This document shows positions 8,522-17,151 of a stretch of DNA of 64,000 bases, one piece after another. The stretch lies in assembly GCF_024460775.1 (NCBI RefSeq), contig NZ_JANFYZ010000001.1, forward strand, positions 1 to 64,000. The letters run 5' to 3'. The first letter of the stretch is position 1, and each line of letters opens with the position of its first letter. This DNA comes from Desulfovibrio desulfuricans. GTDB lineage: Bacteria; Desulfobacterota; Desulfovibrionia; Desulfovibrionales; Desulfovibrionaceae. The notes beneath the pieces were generated by a model, which was given only the letters and a program-made list of their open reading frames with translations, had not been told where the DNA came from and searched no databases. The position numbers were made by a program, and so were the translations under genes.

Positions 8522-8660
8522 AAAGATGCAACATCATCATTCTGAACCCGCCGGTATTCTGGGGCTGGCTGAAGGTAAAACAATATTTATTTGTTGTAAT
8601 ATATTGTAAAATATGAATTTTTAAATTTATTTGTGTTGTCCTGCAACCACTGGACTCTAC

Positions 8661-8677
8661 TGGCATGTCTCTTGCTT
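8661..8677 (+). promoter_or_regulatory. Sigma-54 (-24/-12) promoter of the catabolic cluster
   Basis: TGGCATGTCTCTTGCTT fits the consensus TGGCAC-N5-TTGCW: GG and GC elements separated by exactly ten bases. It lies about 45 bases before the dehydrogenase start and is paired with a divergent sigma-54 activator gene. Confidence 0.85.
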
Positions 8678-8721
8678 TTTGGCGCAAGAATGCATTCGCC
8701 ATGTTTCATAGGGAGGACACC

Positions 8722-9657
8722 ATGAGAGTTCATGTCATAGAACCCATAGACGAAAGCGCCATGCGCAAACTGCGTGCCGAGGCGGAAGTAGTGGCGTGGG
8801 ATGATCCGGAAAAAAACGACCTTTCCCGAGCGGATGCGGTCATTGTGCGCGCGGCGTCCGTCACGCGCGAGCAGATTCTTGCTGCACCGGGGCTGAAGGT
8901 TATCGGCAAGCATGGCGTTGGCGTGAACGCCATTGATCTGGTCACAGCCAAGGAGCGGGGCATACCTGTTGTGTACACCCCGCTGAGCAACGTAAATTCA
9001 GTAGCCGAACTGGTTTTTGGCTTTATTCTCGCCACTGCCCGCAAGCTGCGCGACAATATGGAGCACATACGCCGAGGGGCAGAGCGCATAGCCCCCGCAA
9101 CTCTTACAGGCCTTGAGATTTCCGGGAAGTCGCTTGGCCTTGTAGGCTTCGGCAACATAGGTTCACGCGTGGCGCAGATTGCCGTGAACGGGTTCGGCAT
9201 GGAGGTTCATGTCTACGACCCTTATATGAAAGCGACCACAGCAAAAGAGCGCGGCGTGCACTTGCATGAAACTCTTGAAAGCATGCTGCGCGAGGCAGAC
9301 TACATCAGCGTGAGCGTACCACTTACCGAAACGACCAGAGGGCTCATAGGCTCCGCGCAGTTTGCCTGCTGCAAGCCCACGGCCGTTATCGTCAGCACCG
9401 CGCGCGGCGGGGTTATTGACGAATCCGCCCTTTACGAGGCCTTGGCGCGCAAGACTATTTACGGCGCTGCCAGCGACGTATTTGTGCAGGAACCCCCCAC
9501 CATGGAAAATCCTCTGCTGCAATTGCCCAACTTTATCGGCACCCTGCATATAGGCGGCAGTACGCACGAATCGCTTGTGCGCGTTGGCAATACGGTTGTG
9601 GACGATGTGCTTGCCGTGTTGCACGGTGAAAAACCGCTCTATCCCTATGCGGTATAG
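8722..9657 (+). CDS. D-isomer-specific 2-hydroxyacid dehydrogenase
   Basis: 311 residues, cytoplasmic, NAD(P)-dependent by family. The start follows GGGAGG; the open frame further upstream covers the sigma-54 promoter and is not coding. The substrate-domain motif GKHGVGVNAIDL, the Rossmann motif LGLVGFGNIGSRVA, and the catalytic Arg (STARGGVID), Glu (VFVQEPP) and His (GTLHIGGSTHES) are all present. The architecture is close to the short SerA-like and sulfolactate-dehydrogenase group. First gene of the sigma-54 cluster. With a permease and an aldolase behind it, oxidation of an imported 2-hydroxyacid to a 2-oxo acid is the natural reading; the substrate is not determined. Confidence 0.9.
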   Translation: MRVHVIEPIDESAMRKLRAEAEVVAWDDPEKNDLSRADAVIVRAASVTREQILAAPGLKVIGKHGVGVNAIDLVTAKERGIPVVYTPLSNVNSVAELVFGFILATARKLRDNMEHIRRGAERIAPATLTGLEISGKSLGLVGFGNIGSRVAQIAVNGFGMEVHVYDPYMKATTAKERGVHLHETLESMLREADYISVSVPLTETTRGLIGSAQFACCKPTAVIVSTARGGVIDESALYEALARKTIYGAASDVFVQEPPTMENPLLQLPNFIGTLHIGGSTHESLVRVGNTVVDDVLAVLHGEKPLYPYAV

Positions 9658-9694
9658 CCTTTTGTTTTAGCCTGTTACCGAAAAGGATTCCGCT

Positions 9695-11002
9695 ATGACT
9701 CAGACGGATACAACCTCGCCGGTTGAAGAACAGAAATTGCGTGAAGCAAAAAAGGCCACTGCGGCCGCCGCATTCGGTACTTTTTTGGAATATTACGATT
9801 TTTCAGTATACGGCTACTGCGCTGCCCGCATATCCAAGGAATTTTTCCCCAGCGACAACCCCACGGTTTCATTGCTGTCCACCTTGGCTGTATTTGGTCT
9901 GGCCTTTATCGTCCGGCCTTTGGGCGGCCTGTTTTTCGGGCACATTGGTGACCGCTACGGGCGAAAGCTTTCGCTTGTGGCTACGGTGGTGCTTATTGGT
10001 GTGGCCTGTACGGCCATCGGCTGCTTGCCCACCTACGATCAGATAGGCATCGCTGCGCCTATCCTGCTGATTCTTTGCCGCATATTGCAAGGATTTTCCG
10101 CCGGGGGCGAGATAGGCAGCGCGGCTTCGTACATTCGTGAATGGGCGCCCGCAGAACGCCGCTCCCTGTATCTTTCCTTTGTGCCCAGCGTGGCCAATTT
10201 GGGCAAGGCCGGGGCCGCTGGCCTTACCGGGCTGGCCGCCTATCTGTTTGTTGGCGAAAGCGCAAGCTGGGCCTGGCGCGTACCCTTTCTGGTGGCCATG
10301 CCCCTCATGCTCGGTTGCCTCTGGATGCGTCTCAAAATTGAGGATACTCCCGACTTCACCAACATGAAGAACGAGGGCAAGCTTTCTGAGGCCCCCATCA
10401 AGGAGCTGATACGTCAGTATCCTGCTTCACTGTGCAAGCTGTTCATGTACTCCCTGGTTCAGAACGTGGGTACGTATTGCGGTACCGTGTATGTCGCCAT
10501 CTATATGCGCACAGTGCTTAAAATGCCTGCCACCGAAGTTGGCTTTATCGTACTGATAGCAGTGACCTGCGCGGCCCTCTTCATACCCGTGTTCGGCCTC
10601 ATCACAGACCGCGTAGGCCCTGTTAAAACGCTGGTGGCCTGCTACGTCTGCTATATCGTGCTGAGCTATCCCTGCTACGCCATAATGGGCAAGGGCTTTG
10701 GCATGGCCATCTTTGCACTGGTTACCACCATGATCCCTTATGCCCTTTGCCAGGCTGGGTCATATTCCATGTACCCGGAGCTGTTGCCGCCCCGCGTGCG
10801 CAGCACAGGGGTTTCCTTCGGGCATAGCATGGGGGCTGTTTTGGGCGGGGCCACCACTCCGTTTCTGGCCACCTGGCTCATCTCCAAATTCAACGACATC
10901 ATGATTCCCGCCTACATCCTCATTTTTGTGGGTGCGCTGGGCCTGGTTAACCTGCTGATTCTCAAGAAGGCCGACCCCGCTGAAGGGCGTCGGTTCCGCT
11001 AA
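9695..11002 (+). CDS. MFS transporter, metabolite:H+ symporter (MHS) family
   Basis: 435 residues with about 12 membrane segments. The N-terminus has the MHS signature: AAAFGTFLEYYDFSVYGY, then GGLFFGHIGDRYGRKLSL (loop 2-3 motif) and GFSAGGEIGSAASY. Members import carboxylates, betaines or osmolytes with protons. Spaced 37 bases after the dehydrogenase and 37 bases before the aldolase, so one transcript from the sigma-54 promoter is likely. It probably brings in the cluster substrate, a polar hydroxyacid by context. Confidence 0.9.
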   Translation: MTQTDTTSPVEEQKLREAKKATAAAAFGTFLEYYDFSVYGYCAARISKEFFPSDNPTVSLLSTLAVFGLAFIVRPLGGLFFGHIGDRYGRKLSLVATVVLIGVACTAIGCLPTYDQIGIAAPILLILCRILQGFSAGGEIGSAASYIREWAPAERRSLYLSFVPSVANLGKAGAAGLTGLAAYLFVGESASWAWRVPFLVAMPLMLGCLWMRLKIEDTPDFTNMKNEGKLSEAPIKELIRQYPASLCKLFMYSLVQNVGTYCGTVYVAIYMRTVLKMPATEVGFIVLIAVTCAALFIPVFGLITDRVGPVKTLVACYVCYIVLSYPCYAIMGKGFGMAIFALVTTMIPYALCQAGSYSMYPELLPPRVRSTGVSFGHSMGAVLGGATTPFLATWLISKFNDIMIPAYILIFVGALGLVNLLILKKADPAEGRRFR

Positions 11003-11039
11003 TAGCCTTCCTTTAAACAACAGTGCTCTGGAGAAATAT

Positions 11040-12044
11040 ATGGAACTTTTTGATTGCACCCTTCGTGACGGCGGCAATGTGCTTGGCAACGGGTTTCCGG
11101 CTGATCTGACCGAACGTATGCTGAAAGGGCTTGTTGATTGCGGCGTACGGTATATCGAATACGGCAATGCCAATGGCATTGGCGCGGGCGAAGAGCAGGG
11201 CAAGGTCGCCCCGTTGACGGATGCCCAATACATGACCCTGGGCAAGCCGCTGGTGGATAAGGCTCGTTTGGGTATGTTCATTCTCGCTGGCAACGCTACG
11301 GAAGCACGTGTGGCGGCGGCCGCAGAGGCTGGCCTGAGTTTTTTACGTGTGGGGGCCAATGCAGGAGATGCCGACAAGGCACGTCAGGCCGTTGAACTGG
11401 TAAAAAAGCATAAGCTCGAGGCCTGCTATTCATTGATGAAGGCCTATGTGCTCAGCCCTGATGCTCTGGCCGACGAGGCCGCGCGATTGCAGGATATGGG
11501 CGTAGATATGGTGACCATTATGGATTCCGCAGGAACTATGATGCCGGATGAAGTCTGCAGCTATGTAAAGAAAATGGTGCGGCGGGTGAGTATTCCCGTA
11601 GGTTTCCACGGGCATAACAATCTGGGTATGTCCGTGCCCAACGCAGTTGCGGCTTTCAGGGAAGGTGCCGCCATAATTGACTGTGGTTTGATGGGCATGG
11701 CCCGTAGCGCGGGTAATTTGGCAACGGAGATTGCGGTAGCCGTTTTTGACCGGCTCGGGGTTCGCACGGCTGATCTGAATGTTCTTTTGCGGTTCATTGA
11801 TGAAAAGCTTGCGCCCGCCATGGAAAAACACAATTACAGGGCGCCTGTCGTGCCCCTTGATCTGGTGTTTGGCCTTGCGGGATGTCATTCTTCCAATACT
11901 GCGGCATTGCGCGAAGCTTCAAAGGAGTATGGCGTGGATATCTTTCGCCTTACCATGGCCGTTTCTGCTGAAAACCGCAAAAATCCTTCTAAAGACCTCA
12001 TAAAGCAGCACGCATCCAAGCTTGCTGCCGCGCGTTGCCTGTAG
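11040..12044 (+). CDS. DRE-TIM metallolyase, 4-hydroxy-2-oxovalerate aldolase-like
   Basis: 334 residues; GGAG precedes the ATG. The opening FDCTLRDGG is the DRE-TIM active-site signature (Asp metal ligand, Arg) and VGFHGHNNLG supplies the HxH metal ligands, as in DmpG/MhpE, HMG-CoA lyase and isopropylmalate synthase. The length and the C-terminal cap best fit the 4-hydroxy-2-oxo-acid aldolases, which release pyruvate plus an aldehyde. No acetaldehyde dehydrogenase (DmpF), the usual channelling partner, is present. In this cluster it would cleave the 2-oxo product of the dehydrogenase if a hydroxyl is present at C4. The exact substrate is inference. Confidence 0.85.
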   Translation: MELFDCTLRDGGNVLGNGFPADLTERMLKGLVDCGVRYIEYGNANGIGAGEEQGKVAPLTDAQYMTLGKPLVDKARLGMFILAGNATEARVAAAAEAGLSFLRVGANAGDADKARQAVELVKKHKLEACYSLMKAYVLSPDALADEAARLQDMGVDMVTIMDSAGTMMPDEVCSYVKKMVRRVSIPVGFHGHNNLGMSVPNAVAAFREGAAIIDCGLMGMARSAGNLATEIAVAVFDRLGVRTADLNVLLRFIDEKLAPAMEKHNYRAPVVPLDLVFGLAGCHSSNTAALREASKEYGVDIFRLTMAVSAENRKNPSKDLIKQHASKLAAARCL

Positions 12045-12115
12045 GGCTTGTGCCCGTCCGGGCACTGCGGTTCCTAGCGTGATCCCTTTTTCGATGTGCG
12101 CAACCATATTATGCA

Positions 12116-12156
12116 GTAAAAAGCGGGGGCCGCGCCGTTAATAGCGTGGCCCCCGC
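12116..12156 (-). terminator. Rho-independent terminator, minus strand
   Basis: A 13-bp GC stem (GCGGGGGCCACGC with GCGCGGCCCCCGC) is followed by TTTTTA on the minus strand. It closes the decayed aldolase gene and may also act on the convergent aldolase transcript. Confidence 0.8.
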
Positions 12157-12170
12157 TGGTGGGAACATAC

Positions 12171-12615
12171 TCAGCAGTGGTGCTGGGTGCGAGGGAGCAC
12201 CTTAATGATCTCATCCAGATTTTCAAGCGCCTTGCGGCTTTCAATCTGAACAAGCAGGCACAGGTTTTCTCCGCCTGCGCCATATCACTGGGTACGCGGC
12301 TCCACGTGGAGCCCGTGCAATGCTGGCTCCAACGCCGCGCACGCCATGAGGGGATACCGCTGGGCGTTCACCATGCGGCGGGCGTCGTCCGCAGTGTCCA
12401 TCATGGGGACCAGAACGGTCTGCGCGCCAATATCCAGCATCTGCTCCAGCAGCGCTAGAAGCGTCTACGCAGTGTTTGGCGCATGTCTCCGTCAATCAAC
12501 AGCCAATCGTAATCGCGCGTGGCCGCCATTTCCGCTGGAATCCTGAAAGCGGAAGTATAACCCACGGGCATCTCTGCGGTCTCGCGCCGCAAATGCTTGT
12601 TGCCAAGGTAGGGTT
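12171..12615 (-). pseudogene. Decayed HpcH/HpaI-type 2-oxo-acid aldolase
   Basis: Read in three minus-strand frames in order, the region gives RDYDWLLIDGD, then [20 protein letters not shown], then [16 protein letters not shown], then LCLLVQIESRKALENLDEI before a stop. These are consecutive conserved blocks of the HpaI class II pyruvate aldolase family (LLIDGEH, QTLLVPMVDT, RGVGSALARA, VQIET). At least three frame changes, an in-frame stop and an internal deletion separate them, and the C-terminal GPADL part is missing. It is a clear pseudogene, lying convergent to the DmpG-like aldolase. Confidence 0.8.
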
Positions 12616-12737
12616 CAGGTATACACAGCCTGACTGTCTTACTTGCAGAGTACCCCTAGGACCTTTACGGGGAAAGCGCAAAACCCATTTTGGTATTGCG
12701 GCGCAGTCTGCTTATGGCCGCTACCTTGGAGCAAAAA

Positions 12738-14141
12738 ATGAAAACGCGTGTAGAACACGATTTTCTTGGCGAAATGAAAATCCCTGCCAATGCCTATTAT
12801 GGTGTGCAAACCATGCGGGCCGTGCAGAACTTCAGCATTTCTGGCCGCACAATTTCCCAATGCCCATCGCTGATAAGGGCTTTGGCTTACGTAAAAAAGG
12901 CTGCGGCCCTTGCCAATGCGGAACTGGGCGCATTGCCTGCAAACATAAGCAAGGCCATCTGCGCCGCGTGCGATGAACTGCTGGCGGGCAAGCTGCATGA
13001 CCAGTTTCCGGTGGATACCATTCAGGGTGGGGCTGGTACCTCCACCAATATGAACGCCAATGAGGTTATTGCCAATCGCGCCCTGGAAATCATGGGTCAT
13101 GAAAAGGGCGATTACCAGTATTGCCACCCCAACAACCACGTCAACTGTTCCCAGTCCACCAACGATGCCTATCCAACAGCCTTCAGGCTGGCTCTGTATG
13201 CCGAGCTGACCAACCTTATGGAGCACATGCGGTATATTCAGGGCTGCTTTGCGCGCAAAGGCGTGGAATTTGCCGATGTGGTAAAGATGGGCCGCACCCA
13301 GTTGCAGGACGCAGTGCCCATGACGCTGGGCCAGGAATTTTCGGCTTACGCAACAACCATCGGCGAAGACATTCTGCGCGTTGAAAAAAATCGTAAACTG
13401 CTTCTTGAAATCAACCTTGGGGCCACTGCCATCGGCACCGGTATTAACGCGCCTTCAGATTATTCGCGTATTGTCTGCAATCATCTCAGTAACCTTATCG
13501 GGCTCAATGTGGTGACGTCAGACAACTTGATTGAAGCCACATGGGACACAGGCAGCTATGTGCAGATTTCGGGAGTGCTCAAGCGTTTTGCCGTCAAACT
13601 TTCAAAAATCTGCAATGATCTTCGCCTGCTGTCTTCCGGCCCGCGCACGGGCATTAACGAGATAAACCTGCCGCGCCGTCAGCCTGGTTCATCCATCATG
13701 CCCGGCAAGGTCAATCCCGTCATTCCCGAGGTGATCAACCAAATATGCTTTGACGTCATTGGTAAGGACATGACTGTAACCATGGCCGCTGAGGCTGGGC
13801 AGCTTGAGCTTAATGTCATGGAGCCTATAATTGCCCACACGCTCTTTCTGGCTGTGGAACGTCTGGGCATTGGGTGCAGAACGCTCGGGGAAAAATGTGT
13901 GGAAGGCATTACCGCCAACAGGGAACGCTGCCTGGAACTCGTAATAAATTCCATCGGTATCGTGACCAATCTTGTGCCGGTTATTGGTTACGAAAAATCG
14001 GCGGCAATCGCCAAAGAAGCCCTGGATACCAATAAATCCGTCTCTGAAGTGGCGCTTGCGCATGGCGTGATGACTGCGGAACAACTTGAGAAACTGCTTT
14101 CGCCCGAAAGCATGACACGCCCAAGCCGCGCGCACCTGTAA
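12738..14141 (+). CDS. aspA: Aspartate ammonia-lyase
   Basis: 467 residues, close to the family length. The start at 12738 follows GGAG; upstream in-frame ATGs lie inside the decayed aldolase. The fumarase/aspartase superfamily signature GSSIMPGKVNPV is present, with TSTNMNANEVIANRA and GRTQLQDAVPMTLGQEF, whose pattern favours aspartase over class II fumarase. It converts L-aspartate to fumarate and ammonia. In sulfate reducers fumarate can feed respiration or disproportionation. It has its own region and need not belong to the sigma-54 cluster. Confidence 0.88.
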   Translation: MKTRVEHDFLGEMKIPANAYYGVQTMRAVQNFSISGRTISQCPSLIRALAYVKKAAALANAELGALPANISKAICAACDELLAGKLHDQFPVDTIQGGAGTSTNMNANEVIANRALEIMGHEKGDYQYCHPNNHVNCSQSTNDAYPTAFRLALYAELTNLMEHMRYIQGCFARKGVEFADVVKMGRTQLQDAVPMTLGQEFSAYATTIGEDILRVEKNRKLLLEINLGATAIGTGINAPSDYSRIVCNHLSNLIGLNVVTSDNLIEATWDTGSYVQISGVLKRFAVKLSKICNDLRLLSSGPRTGINEINLPRRQPGSSIMPGKVNPVIPEVINQICFDVIGKDMTVTMAAEAGQLELNVMEPIIAHTLFLAVERLGIGCRTLGEKCVEGITANRERCLELVINSIGIVTNLVPVIGYEKSAAIAKEALDTNKSVSEVALAHGVMTAEQLEKLLSPESMTRPSRAHL

Positions 14142-14430
14142 AATACAACCTTGCGGTAACGCTACGGGGCAATCCGCAACTCCAGACGATAAATAAACCG
14201 CCCAGTCCTGCGCGTTGCCGCGCTGCACCTAGGCGGAATATTTTACGCTGAAAATGAATCAGACCGCGGAAAGCTCTTCGGTTTGCTTGGCTGCGCCCGT
14301 AAGGTTTGTTTTTTTGTTTAACCTTGCGGAATCAATCTTCCCGGTAACTTTTTGAAATGAAGACGGGGGCAAAGCGCCCCAAGAAAGAAGAGCAAGCCAC
14401 AATCGCTTGAACAGAACAGAAGTCTGAAAA

Positions 14431-14470
14431 GAAGAAAGCCCGCTAAGCTGTCAGCTTAACGGGCTTCTTT
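14431..14470 (-). terminator. Rho-independent terminator of tRNA-Leu(GAG)
   Basis: On the minus strand AGCCCGTTAAGC pairs with GCTTAGCGGGCT, followed by TTCTTCTTTT. It begins about 24 bases after the tRNA end. The stretch 14142-14430 before it holds no gene that I can support. Confidence 0.75.
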
Positions 14471-14490
14471 GAACTCTCTCTGAGTTCAAA

Positions 14491-14575
14491 TGGTGCCGAG
14501 GGCGGGACTCGAACCCGCACGAGAATCCTCACTACCCCCTCAAGATAGCGTGTCTACCAGTTCCACCACCTCGGC
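14491..14575 (-). tRNA. tRNA-Leu (anticodon GAG)
   Basis: The minus strand reads GCCGAGGTGG ... CCCTCGGCACCA with a long variable arm. The stem CTATC/GGTAG encloses TTGAGGG, giving anticodon GAG. CCA is encoded. Confidence 0.95.
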
Positions 14576-14692
14576 GCGAGAAGATGTACTACTGCAAACT
14601 GAAATGCTTGGCAAGCTTTTTTTTCAAAAAGTTATCAAGACTTGCGCTTGAAGGTTGATACAGGTAGATTTTTTCGTTCATGAGAGGTGAGT

Positions 14693-15751
14693 ATGGACGA
14701 GATAGTTCAAAAGTTTTTGCGCGGCACAGGGCCTGTGCTGTGCGTAGATATAGGCAGCGGCACGCAGGATGCCCTTTTGGCCCGCCCCGGCCTTGAGTGC
14801 GAGAACTGGCCGCGCTTTGTTTTGCCAGCGCCCGCGCGGCTTGTTGCGCAGCGCATTCGCGAGCTGACCCTGCTCAAACGCAATATCTGGCTTTACGGCG
14901 CCAACATGGGTGGCGGCTTTACTCAGGCAATCAAGGAACATTTGGCGGCGGGTCTTTCTGTCAGTGCAACAGCAGCGGCCACGCGCGGTATTCATGACAA
15001 TGAAGAAGTCGTGCGCAAAATCGGCGTGGAAGTGCGTTCCAGCTGCCCCGATGGCAGCGTGCCGGTCTTTCTCACCGATTATTCGCCGGAATTCTGGGGC
15101 GGACTGCTGCGTCATGCCGGGCTGCCCCTGCCGCATCTGGTGCTGACCGCTGCGCAGGATCACGGCTTTCATACCCACGGCAACCGCCAGGCGCGCATGC
15201 GCGCATGGACGGAACTGCTGGCCGCATCTTCTGATCCCCGGCGCTGGATATATGAAACACCGCCGCCTTCGCTGACGCGCCTTGTGCCCCTGCACGATAA
15301 AACAGGCGGTCCGGTTGCGGACACCGGGGCCAGTGCGCTGCTCGGCGCATTGTGCGACAAGGAAGTGATGGATCGCAGTTATCGGCAGGGCATTACGGTC
15401 ATTAATGTGGGCAACGGACATACCGTGGCTGCGCTGGTATATAAGGGACAGGTGCGCGGAATTTACGAGCATCACACCGGCATGCGCACTCTGGAGCAAC
15501 TGCTTGGTGATCTTGAACAGTTCCGCAAGCACTGGCTGCCCACAGAAGAGGTGCAGGCCTCCGGCGGGCACGGCACGGCTTTTGGCCCGTATTGTGAAGA
15601 AGCCGGCGGCTATGAACCAACCTACATCACCGGGCCAAAGCGCGCGCTGCTGCAAGGGCAGGGGCGTTTTCTGGCCCCGCACGGCGATATGATGATCGCC
15701 GGATGTTTCGGCCTTATCTGGGGATGGGCGCACACCCGGGCCGGGGAGTAG
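14693..15751 (+). CDS. DUF1786 family protein (ASKHA-like)
   Basis: 352 residues; the start at 14693 has GAGAGG upstream, and a GTG two codons earlier overlaps that site. The opening VLCVDIGSGTQDALL resembles the phosphate-1 loop of the ASKHA (actin/Hsp70/sugar kinase) fold, and VINVGNGHTVAALVYKG a second phosphate loop. The family is sometimes labelled as related to pyruvate formate-lyase activation, but nothing here (no CxxxCxxC) supports a radical enzyme. It may be a nucleotide-binding enzyme or a sensor. It stands alone between tRNA-Leu and paaK. Confidence 0.7.
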   Translation: MDEIVQKFLRGTGPVLCVDIGSGTQDALLARPGLECENWPRFVLPAPARLVAQRIRELTLLKRNIWLYGANMGGGFTQAIKEHLAAGLSVSATAAATRGIHDNEEVVRKIGVEVRSSCPDGSVPVFLTDYSPEFWGGLLRHAGLPLPHLVLTAAQDHGFHTHGNRQARMRAWTELLAASSDPRRWIYETPPPSLTRLVPLHDKTGGPVADTGASALLGALCDKEVMDRSYRQGITVINVGNGHTVAALVYKGQVRGIYEHHTGMRTLEQLLGDLEQFRKHWLPTEEVQASGGHGTAFGPYCEEAGGYEPTYITGPKRALLQGQGRFLAPHGDMMIAGCFGLIWGWAHTRAGE

Positions 15752-15834
15752 CTTTTTTTCCCGCCACGGCGGGTGGATACGCATTACAAGCTGGCGCGCC
15801 TCGGGGCGTTGCGGCATGAAGCTGAGGAGGCGGC

Positions 15835-17133
15835 ATGGAATTCTTTGATGAGGCGGAGTGTTGGAGCAGGGATCAGATTGAGCAGACCCAGCTTTCGCGG
15901 CTGAGAAGCACAGTGGCCCAGACGCGCAAGTGCGATTTTTACCGTCAGCGCCTGGACGAAGCGGGCGTTGGGCCGGATTCCATCCGCAGTCTGGATGATC
16001 TGCGGCGCATCCCCTTTACCACAAAGCAGGATCTGCGTTCCCAGTACCCCACGGGGCTTTTGTGCGTGCCGCAGTCCGAGATCGTGCGCATGCACTGCTC
16101 CAGCGGCACCACCGGTTCGCCCGTGGCCATCTGCCACACGCAGAACGACATCAATTCCTGGGCCGACCTTATGGCGCGCAGCATCCACATGGTTGGCGTG
16201 CGCCGGGACGACGTTTTTCAGAATATGTCCGGCTACGGGCTGTTCACGGGCGGCCTTGGCATCCATTTTGGCGCGGAGCGTCTGGGCTGCATGACCATCC
16301 CCGCCGGGGCTGGCAACTCTCGCCGCCAGATCAAGCTTGCCAAGGATTTCCGCACCACGGTGGCCCACATTCTGCCTTCATACGCACTCATTCTGGGTGA
16401 GCACCTGCGCAACATGGGCGAAGACCCGCGTCAATTCCCCCTGCGTATCGCCCTTGTGGGTGCGGAGCCGTATACCGAAGAATTCCGCCGCCGTATTGAA
16501 GACCTTTTTGACATGAAGGCCTACAACTCCTACGGCCTGTCTGAAATGAACGGCCCCGGCGTGGGCTTTGAGTGCCTGCACCAGGCGGGCATGCACCTGT
16601 GGGAAGACGCCTATATCCCTGAAATAGTCGATCCCGAAACTGGCGAGCCCATGCCCGAGGGCGAAGTGGGCGAACTTGTCATGACCTGCCTGTGCCGTCA
16701 GGGCATGCCCATCCTGCGTTACCGCACTCGCGACCTTACGCGTTTCTTGCCGGGGGAATGCGCCTGTGGCCGCAAGCACCGCCGCATAGACCGCATCCTT
16801 GGCCGCGCGGACGACATGTTTATCATCAAGGGCGTCAATATCTACCCCATGCAGATTGAGCAGGTTATCATGACCTTTGCCGAAGTGGGTCAGAGCTACC
16901 TGATTCTGCTTGAGAACGATGGCCTTGGCGATGTGATGCGCGTACAGATCGAAATCCGCGACGAGCATTTTGTGGAAGACATGCGCGTGCTGCAAAACCT
17001 GCAAAAAGCCATTGCCTCGCGCCTGCGTGATGAAATCCTCATCACGCCCAGGGTCGAGCTTGTGGAGAGCAACAGCCTGCCGCGTACCGAGGGCAAGGCC
17101 GTGCGCTTGCAGGATATGCGCAACAAAAACTAA
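15835..17133 (+). CDS. paaK: Phenylacetate-CoA ligase (AMP-forming)
   Basis: 432 residues, the usual PaaK length; GAGGAGG precedes the ATG. ANL superfamily motifs: the P-loop SSGTTGSPVAICHT, YGLSEMNGPGVGFEC for adenylate binding, YRTRDLTRF, and GRADDMFIIKGVNIYPMQ in the C-terminal domain. It activates phenylacetate or a related aryl acid to its CoA thioester. In anaerobes such copies often serve amino-acid (indole or phenyl acid) metabolism with an oxidoreductase, but none is adjacent here. Confidence 0.9.
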   Translation: MEFFDEAECWSRDQIEQTQLSRLRSTVAQTRKCDFYRQRLDEAGVGPDSIRSLDDLRRIPFTTKQDLRSQYPTGLLCVPQSEIVRMHCSSGTTGSPVAICHTQNDINSWADLMARSIHMVGVRRDDVFQNMSGYGLFTGGLGIHFGAERLGCMTIPAGAGNSRRQIKLAKDFRTTVAHILPSYALILGEHLRNMGEDPRQFPLRIALVGAEPYTEEFRRRIEDLFDMKAYNSYGLSEMNGPGVGFECLHQAGMHLWEDAYIPEIVDPETGEPMPEGEVGELVMTCLCRQGMPILRYRTRDLTRFLPGECACGRKHRRIDRILGRADDMFIIKGVNIYPMQIEQVIMTFAEVGQSYLILLENDGLGDVMRVQIEIRDEHFVEDMRVLQNLQKAIASRLRDEILITPRVELVESNSLPRTEGKAVRLQDMRNKN

Positions 17134-17151
17134 CAGCGACCGGAGAGCCGC

